Shown here: positions 26,794-34,790 of the stretch, piece after piece | Layout: every line of letters starts with the position of its first letter | Numbering within the stretch: position 1 is the first letter of the stretch | Origin: Candidatus Leptovillus gracilis | Lineage (GTDB): Bacteria > Chloroflexota > Anaerolineae > Promineifilales > Promineifilaceae | DNA: 64,000 bases | Direction: 5' to 3' | Assembly (NCBI GenBank): GCA_016716065.1 | Contig: JADJXA010000001.1 | Location: forward strand, 806,001 to 870,000 | The notes under the pieces: generated by a model | The model's database searches: none | What the model was told of the DNA's origin: nothing | The model's input: only the letters and a program-made list of their open reading frames with translations | Position numbers and translations under genes: made by a program

Positions 26794-29700
26794 ATGTTGA
26801 CTCACGTTGCCACATATCTGCTTGCCTGTTGGAAAAAACCTCCCTTATGGCTGTTAAGCGCAGCCCTGATCATCGGTCTGCTGCTGGCCCGGCCCGTCAG
26901 CCCGGTCGCCGCCCAGACCACCACGGTTGTCGTCTCGCCGGACCAGATGAATGGCTGGTCGCTGTACCGCGAAAACCCCAACCTGGGAGCGGGAACCGGC
27001 CAGTTTGTATCTGGCCCGGCCACAGCCCCGCTGGGGAGTGGCAGCCTGCGCCTGACTGTAGCTTCAACGGCCGTTGGTGAAAGCATCGGCCGACATCTAC
27101 CGACCACCCGGTTTAGCGCTGTGACCAACCTGACCTACAGCGCCTACCGCGCCAGCGGGGGGGCGGCCCAGGCCGTCGCCCTGCAATTCAACGTCTGTCG
27201 CAGTTACTTCTTCTCGTTTTGCACCGGCGCAAGTCGTCTGGTCTATGAGCCTTATTGGACGGGGACCTATCCGGCTGTCGGCGTCTGGCAAGAATGGAAC
27301 GCCCTGGCGGCCAACGCCCGTTGGTGGATGACCAACATCAATGCCGCAGCCACCTGCGGTCGCAACAATCCTTGCACTGTTACCCAACTGCTGCAAGCCT
27401 ACCCCAATCTAGACATCTATCCCACCAACAATATCGGCGTGCTGCTAAAAATTGGCGGTGGCTGGCCTTCCTTTGATGGCAATGTAGACAGGTTGACCAT
27501 CGGCATCAACGGCGTCAATACCACCTACGATTTTGAGCCAGGGCTGCCGGTGCATAACATCACCCAGAACACCCACCACGCCACCATTCAGGCGGGGGTG
27601 AATGCGGCTGCGGCCGGTGACGTTATCGAGATAGACCCCGGTAGTTACAGCGAAAACGTGGTCGTAGACCGTTCATTAACCTTACGCGGCGCCGGCGCGG
27701 GCTTAGACCCGGCGCAGCATACCATTCTGGAGGGCGTCAGCCAGACGGGGCGGGGCGTGACCATTAACGGCGGCGTAACGGCCGTCACCCTGCAAGGTAT
27801 GCGCGTGCAAAACTTCGAGCAGTCCGGCATTTACGCCGCCGGCAGCAACAACAACCTGACGGTACAACATGTACAGGTAATCAACAACGGCCGTCCCGCC
27901 ACCAGCGACGCCGGCCTGTACGTCAACGGTCCGGTAGATACCGTCCTCATCCATCACGTCGAGGCAGCCTACAACGAGACGCGCGGCATCGTTATCTGGA
28001 ATGGCTTCAAAACACGCATCACCCTCAGCAACAACTACGCTCACCACAACAACTGCTGCGGCATCGAACTGCAAGACGGCACGGCGTCTGGCGTGACCAT
28101 TTCTGGCAATACCGTGCAAGACAATACCGACAGCGGCCTTTCGGCCATTGGGCTGACGGCTGGGGCAGGGGCCAACCTCATTTCCGGCAACGTGGTGACA
28201 AATAACGGCCGTTTCGGTATCGAGATCAAAAACCCCAACGGTACCGGCCTGGACAGCGGCGATGGCAGCATCGTCGTGGAAAACAACACCGTCACTTTTA
28301 CCCCCACGCCCACCATGAACGTCCGCGACCACGCCGGCATTGCCATCTTCCGCCGCTCATTCACCAACGGCAATCCGCAGGGGTACGCCGATATACCGAC
28401 CGGCGTGATTGTGCGTAACAACAGCGTCAGCGGCTACCAGCAGCAAAACCCTGCTCGCGTTGAAAGCGAAGGCTTTGGCATTGTCATCGAAGGGACCAAC
28501 CATACCGTCAGCGGCAACACCCTACAAAACAACGATGTCGCTGTGCAGCACCAGGGCGGCTTGCATCCACATGCCAACTACACGCCCAACAATGTGGGCG
28601 ATGGCGACCAGGCCGACGGCCGTTCCGCCGCCTATTTTGGCCGTGGCAACGCCCCCTACGCCTGCGACATTGCCATCCGCGACAATACCTTCAGCCTCAA
28701 CAATCAGGATTTGCGTCAGGCCGTCGGCGGCGGCAGTGGTGGTCTGGTCACCAACACCACCACCAGCAAATACTTCTGCACCATCCAGGCAGCCATTGAC
28801 GACAGCCACACCAGCGCCGGCGATACCATCACCTTATCCGCTAATGTGTTCAGCGAACTGGTCAATGTGAGCAAAAGTGTCACGCTGGAGGGCGCGCCGG
28901 GCACAGTCCTCATGCCCAACGCCAACGTGCCGGACTTCGCGTCGGCCCACGCCGGATCCATCCTTTGGCTGCAAGCGCCCAATGTGATCATCCGCAACCT
29001 GACGCTTGATGGCGACAACCCGGCCATCGGCGGCGGCCATGCCTATGGCAGCGCCGACATCAACGCCGCGCGCGGCATTTACATGGGCGGCAGCGGCGGG
29101 CTGCACGATGGCGCAACCATCGAAAATGTCAGCCTGCGCAACCTGGGGCGCGGTGTGAACCTGTACGGCGGGCAGGGCCACATCATCCAGGACAACACCG
29201 GCAGCAACTTCGGCGGGCCAGACGCGGGCAATTATGGCTTTGGCATTCTGCTGCAAGGCAATACATCGGCGCAAATCAGCCGCAATCAGATAAACAATGC
29301 GCTGGCCGCGGGCATCTTTATGCAGAACAACCAAAGTGTGAACGGCAGCCGAATCGCCGACAACACGGTGACTGACGCCGGGATTGGCCTGGGCTGGAAT
29401 ATGCTCTACGGCGGGGCGACGGCCGTTGTGGAAAACAATACTGTCGCCAACGTGGAATTGGGGATGCAGGTCACATCTATTGGCAATGGCTCCCTGACGG
29501 TGCGCCAGAACAACTTCACGTTGGGCAGCGGCAGCGACGAAACAGGTTTCTACGTCTGGAACACCGCGCCGGATACGGTCCTCATCAGCCAAAACAGCAT
29601 CGTCGGCGGCGATGTTGCCGTGGCGCTGGCCGATGACAGTGTGCCGTTTAACCTGGGACCGGCATATTTACGGCTGACAGACAATGTGTTGGAGGGATCG

Positions 29701-30624
29701 GGTACGGCCGTTGACATCCTCAGCAATTCCTCCACCCACAGCGTCCATCTACGGGCCACCGGCAACATCATCCGCAGCGCCGCCGTTGGCCTCAACATCA
29801 CCGGTGCGGCCCAGGTGGACCACCTGACCTTTGCCGGGAATACGCTGGAAACCACCGACGTGGCTTTGCAGGCAGCGGCCGGCGGCGATTTGTTCGCTTA
29901 CGCCAACAACATCAGCGGCTTCATAACCGGCGTCAACGACACAGTTGGCGACTTGAACGCCGGGCATAACTGGTGGGGCGCGGTTAATCCGGGCAACGTG
30001 AACAACGCCCACGCCGACGATTTCCGGCTGGGCGCGGCCGTACAGACCTGGACCGATGGCCTGGGGTCTGTGGCGCTGCCAGACAACATCGCCGGACAGA
30101 ATGCGACGTTCAGCGGTGGGGCGGGCACGCTGGTCATTGTGAATCATGGCAGCGGGTTGAGCAGCGTGCCTTTTGACAAAGGCATCGCCAGCGATACCGG
30201 CGCGGTACAGTGCGCCGACTTTTATGATTTTTTTGCCGTTGGCGGTGATGGCAGTTACGAGATTAGCATTCCGGTGGCCGATGATCCCGACTGCGCCGCG
30301 GGAGCGGTGGACGACAAGCTGTTTCAATTCGCCCTGAACGGCAGCGGCGCGCCGGACCTGACCTGCGCGCCGGATACGGCTTGTTGGAACAGCATTGGCG
30401 CTGCCCGTGAAGGGAATAGATTGACGGCCGTTGTGTCTGCGTCTGAGGTACTGGGAACGCCGTTTACCGCCCCTAACCAGCGCAACAACGACCCAACGGC
30501 CGTTTCTCTGGCGTCGTTTGGGGCAGCGCCGGTGAATGGGTGGGGCTGGATAACGGCCAGTGCCCTGGGCCTGATTGGGGCCATTGCGGCGGCCGTTCTC
30601 CTTAGGGTAGAGGGTAGAGGGTAG
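26794..30624 (+). CDS. Large secreted parallel beta-helix protein with C-terminal anchor
   Basis: 1276 residues from ATG 26794, which has an upstream purine-rich site (TGGAGAG); the frame opens at 26695 but that part is leader. The signal peptide ends near PVSPVAAQ. After a ~200-residue N-terminal beta domain come two right-handed beta-helix regions (NosD/pectate-lyase-like), each introduced by a 'TIQA...GD.I.....Y.E.V.V.KS.TL.GA' block (near residues 265 and 690). Many NN..G/SGN turns follow. The end reads NNDPTAVSLASFGA, a membrane helix (WGWITASALGLIGAIAAAVL) and a basic tail. Probable surface adhesin or polysaccharide-active protein; no catalytic residues can be assigned. Confidence 0.82.
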   Translation: MLTHVATYLLACWKKPPLWLLSAALIIGLLLARPVSPVAAQTTTVVVSPDQMNGWSLYRENPNLGAGTGQFVSGPATAPLGSGSLRLTVASTAVGESIGRHLPTTRFSAVTNLTYSAYRASGGAAQAVALQFNVCRSYFFSFCTGASRLVYEPYWTGTYPAVGVWQEWNALAANARWWMTNINAAATCGRNNPCTVTQLLQAYPNLDIYPTNNIGVLLKIGGGWPSFDGNVDRLTIGINGVNTTYDFEPGLPVHNITQNTHHATIQAGVNAAAAGDVIEIDPGSYSENVVVDRSLTLRGAGAGLDPAQHTILEGVSQTGRGVTINGGVTAVTLQGMRVQNFEQSGIYAAGSNNNLTVQHVQVINNGRPATSDAGLYVNGPVDTVLIHHVEAAYNETRGIVIWNGFKTRITLSNNYAHHNNCCGIELQDGTASGVTISGNTVQDNTDSGLSAIGLTAGAGANLISGNVVTNNGRFGIEIKNPNGTGLDSGDGSIVVENNTVTFTPTPTMNVRDHAGIAIFRRSFTNGNPQGYADIPTGVIVRNNSVSGYQQQNPARVESEGFGIVIEGTNHTVSGNTLQNNDVAVQHQGGLHPHANYTPNNVGDGDQADGRSAAYFGRGNAPYACDIAIRDNTFSLNNQDLRQAVGGGSGGLVTNTTTSKYFCTIQAAIDDSHTSAGDTITLSANVFSELVNVSKSVTLEGAPGTVLMPNANVPDFASAHAGSILWLQAPNVIIRNLTLDGDNPAIGGGHAYGSADINAARGIYMGGSGGLHDGATIENVSLRNLGRGVNLYGGQGHIIQDNTGSNFGGPDAGNYGFGILLQGNTSAQISRNQINNALAAGIFMQNNQSVNGSRIADNTVTDAGIGLGWNMLYGGATAVVENNTVANVELGMQVTSIGNGSLTVRQNNFTLGSGSDETGFYVWNTAPDTVLISQNSIVGGDVAVALADDSVPFNLGPAYLRLTDNVLEGSGTAVDILSNSSTHSVHLRATGNIIRSAAVGLNITGAAQVDHLTFAGNTLETTDVALQAAAGGDLFAYANNISGFITGVNDTVGDLNAGHNWWGAVNPGNVNNAHADDFRLGAAVQTWTDGLGSVALPDNIAGQNATFSGGAGTLVIVNHGSGLSSVPFDKGIASDTGAVQCADFYDFFAVGGDGSYEISIPVADDPDCAAGAVDDKLFQFALNGSGAPDLTCAPDTACWNSIGAAREGNRLTAVVSASEVLGTPFTAPNQRNNDPTAVSLASFGAAPVNGWGWITASALGLIGAIAAAVLLRVEGRG

Positions 30625-30637
30625 AGGGTAGAGGGCG
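30604..30637. repeat. 7-bp tandem array (GGGTAGA)
   Basis: Four GGGTAGA units starting inside the last codons of the beta-helix gene. Confidence 0.8.
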
Positions 30638-30662
30638 CGTTGATGATAAAACGGCGCTGTAT

Positions 30663-30779
30663 TTATAGATTGTCAGAAAAACATTTTGGTCGGTAGGGGC
30701 GACCCTTGTGGTCGCCCTCTGGCAAATGGGCGGGCACAAGACCCGCCCCTACCCAAAATCATTATCTAAATGTCTATAG
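30663..30779. repeat. Inverted-repeat element with GTAGGGGCG ends
   Basis: GGTAGGGGCGACCCTTGTGG followed by its partner CACAAGACCCGCCCCTACC forms a long imperfect palindrome; the similarity extends outward through CATTTTGG and TATAGA on each side, giving about 117 bp. No coding capacity. It is MITE- or REP-like. Confidence 0.75.
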
Positions 30780-30784
30780 TAAAC

Positions 30785-30821
30785 AAAAACGGCCGTTTCT
30801 CTGCGAGAAACGGCCGTTTTC
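30785..30821 (-). terminator. Rho-independent terminator after tRNA-Pro
   Basis: AAAACGGCCGTTTCTC and GAGAAACGGCCGTTTT form a perfect 16-bp stem with a TGC/GCA loop. On the minus strand it is followed by a T-run. Each arm contains the over-represented octamer ACGGCCGT. Confidence 0.9.
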
Positions 30822-30827
30822 TGTGTG

Positions 30828-30902
30828 TCGGGGCAGCGGGATTCGAACCCACGACCTCGCCGACCCGAACGGCGCGCGCTAGCCAAGCTGCGCCATGCCC
30901 CG
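30828..30902 (-). tRNA. tRNA-Pro (anticodon CGG)
   Basis: The minus strand folds as a 75-nt tRNA: acceptor stem CGGGGCA/TGCCCCG is perfect, D stem GCGC/GCGC, anticodon stem CGCCG/CGGCG with loop TTCGGGT (anticodon CGG, reading CCG), T arm GTGGG-TTCGAAT-CCCGC, discriminator A. The CCA end is not encoded. It is read from its own promoter and ends at the hairpin at 30785-30821. Confidence 0.96.
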
Positions 30903-30912
30903 AACAGATTGG

Positions 30913-30940
30913 ATTATAGTGAAACCCGGCCAGATTGCAA
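30913..30940 (-). promoter_or_regulatory. Promoter of tRNA-Pro
   Basis: On the minus strand a -35 TTGCAA (30935-30940) and a perfect -10 TATAAT (30913-30918) are 16 bp apart, placing the start near 30906, just upstream of the tRNA. The -10 box overlaps the stop codon of murI. Confidence 0.75.
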
Positions 30941-31807
30941 CACCAGATTGTCGCCAGAGCGCTGCCAGACGGCCGTTTCGGCCGTTTCCCCCATTTCCTT
31001 CATGCCCAACAACTGCCACACCTGCCGACTAAACACCGCCGCCGCGCTGGTGGTAAACAACCTGGTCCGCCCATTTTCCCCCGATTCGTTCAGGCCAGCC
31101 TGCTGTCGCAGCACCCGCTCCACCTGGCGGGCAACGGCCGGCGCCGGGTCAATAATCACCACATCAGGCCCACTTATGCGCTGCAACAAGGGGATGAGGA
31201 AGGGGTAATGGGTGCAGCCCAACACCAGGGTATCCACCCCACTGGTTAGCATGGGCTGAACAACGGCCGTTAACAACGGCATGGCCTCTGGTGTATCTAT
31301 CTCCCCCCGTTCAATCAGGTCAACCCAACCCCGGCACGGATCTTCCACCACCACCACATCACCGGCATAACGGGCCATCAAATCCGCATACCGTTCGCTG
31401 GCAAAGGTGGTCGCCGTCGCCAACACCCCCACCCGCCCGCTTTGCGTCTGGCGCGCCGCCGGTTTCACCGCCGGTTCCATGCCCACAAAAGCCACGTCGG
31501 GGAAGGTCTGGCGCAGCGGTGTCAGAGCCGCCGCCGACGCCGTGTTGCAGGCCACGACGATCAGCTTCGCATCTTGGGCCAGCAAAAAGCGGCTGATGGC
31601 TTCGCTAAACTGGCGCACTTCTGCCAGAGGGCGTGTGCCGTAGGGCACGTGGGCCTGGTCGGCCAGATACAGCAGGTGTTCATGGGGCAGCAGCCGCTGC
31701 AATTCCCGCAAAACCGACAACCCACCCACACCGGAATCAAACACGCCGATGGGGCGATGGTCGCCTTGGGGACGCTGCTGCGGGCTGGGGGCGCTGCCGG
31801 TAGACAT
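30914..31807 (-). CDS. murI: Glutamate racemase
   Basis: 297 residues. Makes D-glutamate for peptidoglycan. The two catalytic cysteines are in VVACNTASAAAL and VLGCTHYPFLIP, and the N-terminal IGVFDSGVGGLSVLREL and the DQAHVPYGTRP blocks are diagnostic. It ends immediately before the tRNA-Pro promoter and lies 9 bp downstream of a C26 peptidase gene on the same strand. A functional peptidoglycan layer is implied, consistent with the M23 peptidase elsewhere in the window. Confidence 0.96.
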   Translation of the reverse strand: MSTGSAPSPQQRPQGDHRPIGVFDSGVGGLSVLRELQRLLPHEHLLYLADQAHVPYGTRPLAEVRQFSEAISRFLLAQDAKLIVVACNTASAAALTPLRQTFPDVAFVGMEPAVKPAARQTQSGRVGVLATATTFASERYADLMARYAGDVVVVEDPCRGWVDLIERGEIDTPEAMPLLTAVVQPMLTSGVDTLVLGCTHYPFLIPLLQRISGPDVVIIDPAPAVARQVERVLRQQAGLNESGENGRTRLFTTSAAAVFSRQVWQLLGMKEMGETAETAVWQRSGDNLVLQSGRVSL

Positions 31808-31816
31808 CAGCGGCGT

Positions 31817-32575
31817 TTATTGGGAACGGCCGTTACCCGCCGCCGTCACAAATCCTCGAAACAAATGCTGCATGGCCGGGTTGTCCGCCACCAACCATTC
31901 AGGATGCCACTGCACGCCAATGGCAAATGGATGGTCCGGCGCTTCTACGCCTTCAATAATGCCATCCGGCGCAGCCGCCACCGCTTTTAGCCCCGGCGCC
32001 AGATCACGGATGGCCTGATGGTGCAGGCTGTTGACGGCCGTATGCGTCACACCCAATGCTGCCGCCAGCCGTGAATCTGGGGCAATCTCTACAGTATGGG
32101 CAGCATAATTGCGCGGTTTCACATTGTCATAATCATGACCCAACGCGCCGGGTATCTGGCTGGGAATGTCGGCCCACAACGTGCCGCCCAGGGCCACGTT
32201 GAGGACCTGATGCCCGCGGCAGATGGCTAACAGCGGTTTTTGTTGGGCAACGGCCGTTTGCGCTGCCCAAATCTCCACCCGGTCCCGGTCCGCATCCACG
32301 CGCTGCATCCAATCATTCATGGGCTGCTGGTAATACACCGGGTCTACATCCCCGCCGCCGGGCAGCAAGACGGCGTCTACCAACGCCAGCAGCCGCTGCA
32401 AATCGGCCGTTTCCAGCCCCAGCGGAATCATCAACGGAATGCCACCAGCCTGGCACACAGCTTCAATATACGCTTCTGTCAGCGCCATAATCGCCGAAGA
32501 CCCCTCTTTCGATCCCGCCGACCGGTAGACCGTACAGCCAATAATTGGCTTTTGCGCCGCCTGTGTAATTGCCAT
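31817..32575 (-). CDS. Class I glutamine amidotransferase-like gamma-glutamyl hydrolase (peptidase C26, PuuD-like)
   Basis: 252 residues. PLLAICRGHQVLNVALGGTL carries the nucleophilic Cys in the expected elbow, and GVQWHPEWL the catalytic His and following acidic residue, as in gamma-glutamyl-GABA hydrolase PuuD and related C26 peptidases. DAVLLPGGGDVDPVYY is the oxyanion-loop block. It probably hydrolyses gamma-glutamyl amides; no other polyamine-degradation gene is nearby, so the exact substrate is open. It ends 9 bp from murI and is probably co-transcribed with it. Confidence 0.9.
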   Translation of the reverse strand: MAITQAAQKPIIGCTVYRSAGSKEGSSAIMALTEAYIEAVCQAGGIPLMIPLGLETADLQRLLALVDAVLLPGGGDVDPVYYQQPMNDWMQRVDADRDRVEIWAAQTAVAQQKPLLAICRGHQVLNVALGGTLWADIPSQIPGALGHDYDNVKPRNYAAHTVEIAPDSRLAAALGVTHTAVNSLHHQAIRDLAPGLKAVAAAPDGIIEGVEAPDHPFAIGVQWHPEWLVADNPAMQHLFRGFVTAAGNGRSQ

Positions 32576-32593
32576 ATTTATACCCTGGAAAGC

Positions 32594-32623
32594 AAAAAGG
32601 GTGAAAGCACGACCCTTTCACCC
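32594..32623 (-). terminator. Rho-independent terminator after rplS
   Basis: GGGTGAAAG (32599-32607) pairs with CTTTCACCC (32615-32623); on the minus strand the stem is followed by TTTTTGCTTT. It separates rplS from the C26 peptidase. Confidence 0.88.
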
Positions 32624-32734
32624 AAATAATATCTTGCCTGGAATCCATCAGCCGACGACCGCAGGTTGTTTTGCGAAGGCATTTAGCCGAACGGCCGTAG
32701 CAGGATTACCAAATACAAATCACCCTACTGATGA

Positions 32735-33091
32735 TTAATAGATCCGTTTTTCGCGCAGACGGGCCGATTTACCGGTGCGTTCCCGGAGGTAATACAACTG
32801 CGCCCGACGAATGTGTGCATGACGATGAACTTCTATTTTTTCGATGCGCGGCGATTGCAGCAAGAAGGTACGTTCAACGCCCACACCGTTGGCGGCAATA
32901 CGCCGCACGGTGAAGTTCTGGTTCGCCCCACCCTTGCGCAGCCGAATGATGATACCGCGCACAATTTGAATACGTTCATTGCGTTCACCGACGTTAATAC
33001 GCAAATGAACCGTTACATTGTCACCCACGTACATATCCGGCAGCCCTGTTTTGGCTTCCTGATCAAAGGCTTGTAATAATAAATCAGACAT
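32735..33091 (-). CDS. rplS: 50S ribosomal protein L19
   Basis: 118 residues. VGDNVTVHLRINVGERNERI and RGIIIRLRKGGANQNFTVRR, VERTFLLQSP and the C-terminal RRAQLYYLRERTGKSARLRE are diagnostic for L19, which sits at the 30S-50S interface. Length is normal. It stands alone here, without the usual trmD-rimM-rpsP neighbours, and ends at a clear terminator. On the minus strand its leader (33092-33180) includes a short hairpin, AGCCCG-CCTGT-CGGGTT followed by ATTTTTA, which could be an attenuator. Confidence 0.97.
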   Translation of the reverse strand: MSDLLLQAFDQEAKTGLPDMYVGDNVTVHLRINVGERNERIQIVRGIIIRLRKGGANQNFTVRRIAANGVGVERTFLLQSPRIEKIEVHRHAHIRRAQLYYLRERTGKSARLREKRIY

Positions 33092-33151
33092 GACCTAATT
33101 CTCCGACAAAGTGTGATGCAGGCTTCTCACCCTGTTAACCGCAGCATAAAA

Positions 33152-33177
33152 ATAACCCGACAGGCGGGCTAGAAGGG
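33152..33177 (-). promoter_or_regulatory. Possible attenuator hairpin upstream of rplS
   Basis: On the minus strand AGCCCG-CCTGT-CGGGTT is followed by ATTTTTATG, terminator-like, about 65 nt before the rplS start. The stem is only six pairs with one G-U, so this is tentative. Confidence 0.3.
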
Positions 33178-33319
33178 GAAATATATCACGACCGGCCTCG
33201 TCTGGCAAGGGAAAATTAAAGGTGGCGCCCTACGGATTACCGATAATGGATTGCCGCTTACGGGTACTAGAATTTCCGTGGCCTCGCAGACGGATCGCAA
33301 ACCAGACAAGTCAGGTATA

Positions 33320-33925
33320 ATGAACAAAAGGCAAACCGCCGACGATGGAAACGACTTTGTGATCAAACAACAAGTCCCAACCGACACCCAACTCATCGAA
33401 GATTGTCGTCACGGCCGTCAAGAAGCCTGGCAGCAGATACTCACCCGCTACGAACGGCTTGTCTTCTCCATCCCCCTCAACTACGGTCTCACCCGCGCTG
33501 ACGCCGCCGATGTCGCTCAACTTACCTTCACTACTCTGGTAGAGCATCTGGAACGGCTGCATCCAGATAGCAATTTGGGTGGTTGGCTGGCTACTGTCGC
33601 CCGGCGGCACAGCCTACATCATCTGCGTAGACACAAGCGAGAATTCCTGGGCCAGGATGAAGATGTGGCCGAAAGCCACTTCCTCTTGAATACCCCCGAC
33701 AGCGACGCAACCACCTACTGGGAGCGGGTGAATTGGCTGAACCAGGGATTAGACCTGCTAGACAAACGCTGCCGCGATTTGCTGCTGCTGCTCTATTTTT
33801 CTGAAGAACAGCCCGCTTACGAAGAAGTAGCCGAGCAGCTTGGCCTGCGCGTGGGCAGCATTGGCCCTATTCGCGGCCGCTGTCTGGAGCGTCTGCGTGT
33901 CATCCTGGTAGAACGTGAAGAGTGA
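33320..33925 (+). CDS. ECF-type RNA polymerase sigma-70 factor (CHAT-locus type)
   Basis: About 201 residues from ATG 33320 (frame opens earlier in repeat DNA). Region 2: RYERLVFSIPLNYGLTRADA followed by DVAQLTFTTLVEHLERL, and WLATVARRHSLHHLRRHKRE. Region 4: LDKRCRDLLLLLYFSEEQPA then YEEVAEQLGLRVGSIGPIRG and RCLERLRVIL. The 'VGSIGP.R.RCL.RLR' helix is typical of ECF factors found beside CHAT/TPR and subtilase genes in actinobacteria and Chloroflexota (from memory of the family). Downstream lie an anti-sigma-like protein, a CHAT protease and a subtilase; a shared promoter-like box occurs before three of the following genes. Confidence 0.9.
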   Translation: MNKRQTADDGNDFVIKQQVPTDTQLIEDCRHGRQEAWQQILTRYERLVFSIPLNYGLTRADAADVAQLTFTTLVEHLERLHPDSNLGGWLATVARRHSLHHLRRHKREFLGQDEDVAESHFLLNTPDSDATTYWERVNWLNQGLDLLDKRCRDLLLLLYFSEEQPAYEEVAEQLGLRVGSIGPIRGRCLERLRVILVEREE

Positions 33926-33931
33926 ACCCCC

Positions 33932-33969
33932 AAACTGCTGTATTTTTCGCGCCACTTCTGGCTTATATT
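33932..33969 (+). promoter_or_regulatory. Shared promoter-like box, copy P1
   Basis: AAACTGCTGTATTTT, 13 nt, then GGCTTATAT, about 45 nt before the ATG at 34012. Copies P2 (37791) and P3 (40302) have the same two blocks at the same spacing (13-14 nt). Candidate target of the ECF factor just upstream. Confidence 0.7.
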
Positions 33970-34011
33970 AAGTGAATCGTAAGAAAGCAGGTTTAGCGCA
34001 AAGGAAAGATC

Positions 34012-34638
34012 ATGATGGCAGATTCTCGAATTCCTGACACAACCCAATTAGCCGATTGGTTGGACGGTAAATTGTCGCCAGAGGAAACGGCCGTTCTCAG
34101 CCAACACATTCAGGCCAACCCCAACCTCCAGGAACAAGCAGACTGGCTGCACGACTTCCTGCAAATCAGCCGCACCACCACCCTGATCAATCCGCCGCCC
34201 ACCGTGCGCCAGGCGGCCACCGCCGCTTTTGCTGCCTATGCCCAAGCAAAACGGCCGTCCAGCCGCCTCCAAAACCTCATCGCCACCCTCACCGCCGACA
34301 ACTGGCAGCGCCTCTCCCTGGCCGGAGTCCGTAACATCACCCTGGGGACCACCCCCCGCCAACTCATCTACAGCAGCGACCTGGCCGACGTGGCCCTCAA
34401 CATTCAGGCGCAAACCGACGGTGGGCAAATTGATCTGAACGGTCAACTCTTCCCCCTGGATGACAGCGACCCCGGCGATTTTATTGTCCAACTGCTTCAA
34501 GATGGCCTGGAGCGCCGCCTGGACAGTTGCAACGATCTGGGTAAATTCAGCCTGACCGGGCTGCCCGCTGGCGTCTATGAATTGCTCCTCAGCAGCGGCC
34601 AGATGGAAATCGAGATTGGGCCGCTGGAGCTGCGCTAA
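34012..34638 (+). CDS. Anti-sigma-like protein of the CHAT locus (function inferred)
   Basis: 208 residues, no close family recognised. The N-terminus (QLADWLDGKLSPEETAVLSQ then HIQANPNLQEQADWLHDFL) has the helix pattern of anti-sigma domains but without the zinc Cys/His ligands. A linker follows, then a beta-rich C-terminal half (residues ~125-208, e.g. QTDGGQIDLNGQLFPLDDSD and LPAGVYELLLSSGQMEIEIG) resembling a small carboxypeptidase-regulatory-like or beta-sandwich domain. No membrane helix is seen. Its position between the ECF sigma gene and the CHAT gene, and the P1 box in front, support a regulatory role; this is inference. The start could be 34012 or 34015. Confidence 0.55.
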   Translation: MMADSRIPDTTQLADWLDGKLSPEETAVLSQHIQANPNLQEQADWLHDFLQISRTTTLINPPPTVRQAATAAFAAYAQAKRPSSRLQNLIATLTADNWQRLSLAGVRNITLGTTPRQLIYSSDLADVALNIQAQTDGGQIDLNGQLFPLDDSDPGDFIVQLLQDGLERRLDSCNDLGKFSLTGLPAGVYELLLSSGQMEIEIGPLELR

Positions 34639-34674
34639 AGAGCCATCTTACGCCTGAGTCAAAGCCAGTACACG

Positions 34675-34770
34675 TATTCGGTAATCCGTATCCCGTATTC
34701 CGTAGGGCGCGGTCTCTGGCAAATGCCAACGGAAAACGGCATACGGACTTCGGTTTACGTCTACTAGACA
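34675..34770. repeat. Heptads with inverted core element
   Basis: GTAATCCGTATCCCGTATTC heptads flank a core (34700-34732: CCGTAGGGCGCGGTCTCTGG, CAAATGCCAACGG) which is the reverse complement of the core at 20683-20722. Confidence 0.75.
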
Positions 34771-34790
34771 CCTAAACTGGTACATAAACG

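Noticed and set aside
28834..29592. 252-residue minus-strand frame inside the beta-helix gene
   Set aside because: Shadow of repetitive beta-helix codons, as are the similar frames at 27703-28332 and 29749-30327.
32731..33076. Plus-strand frames opposite rplS
   Set aside because: Antisense to an unmistakable ribosomal protein L19 gene.
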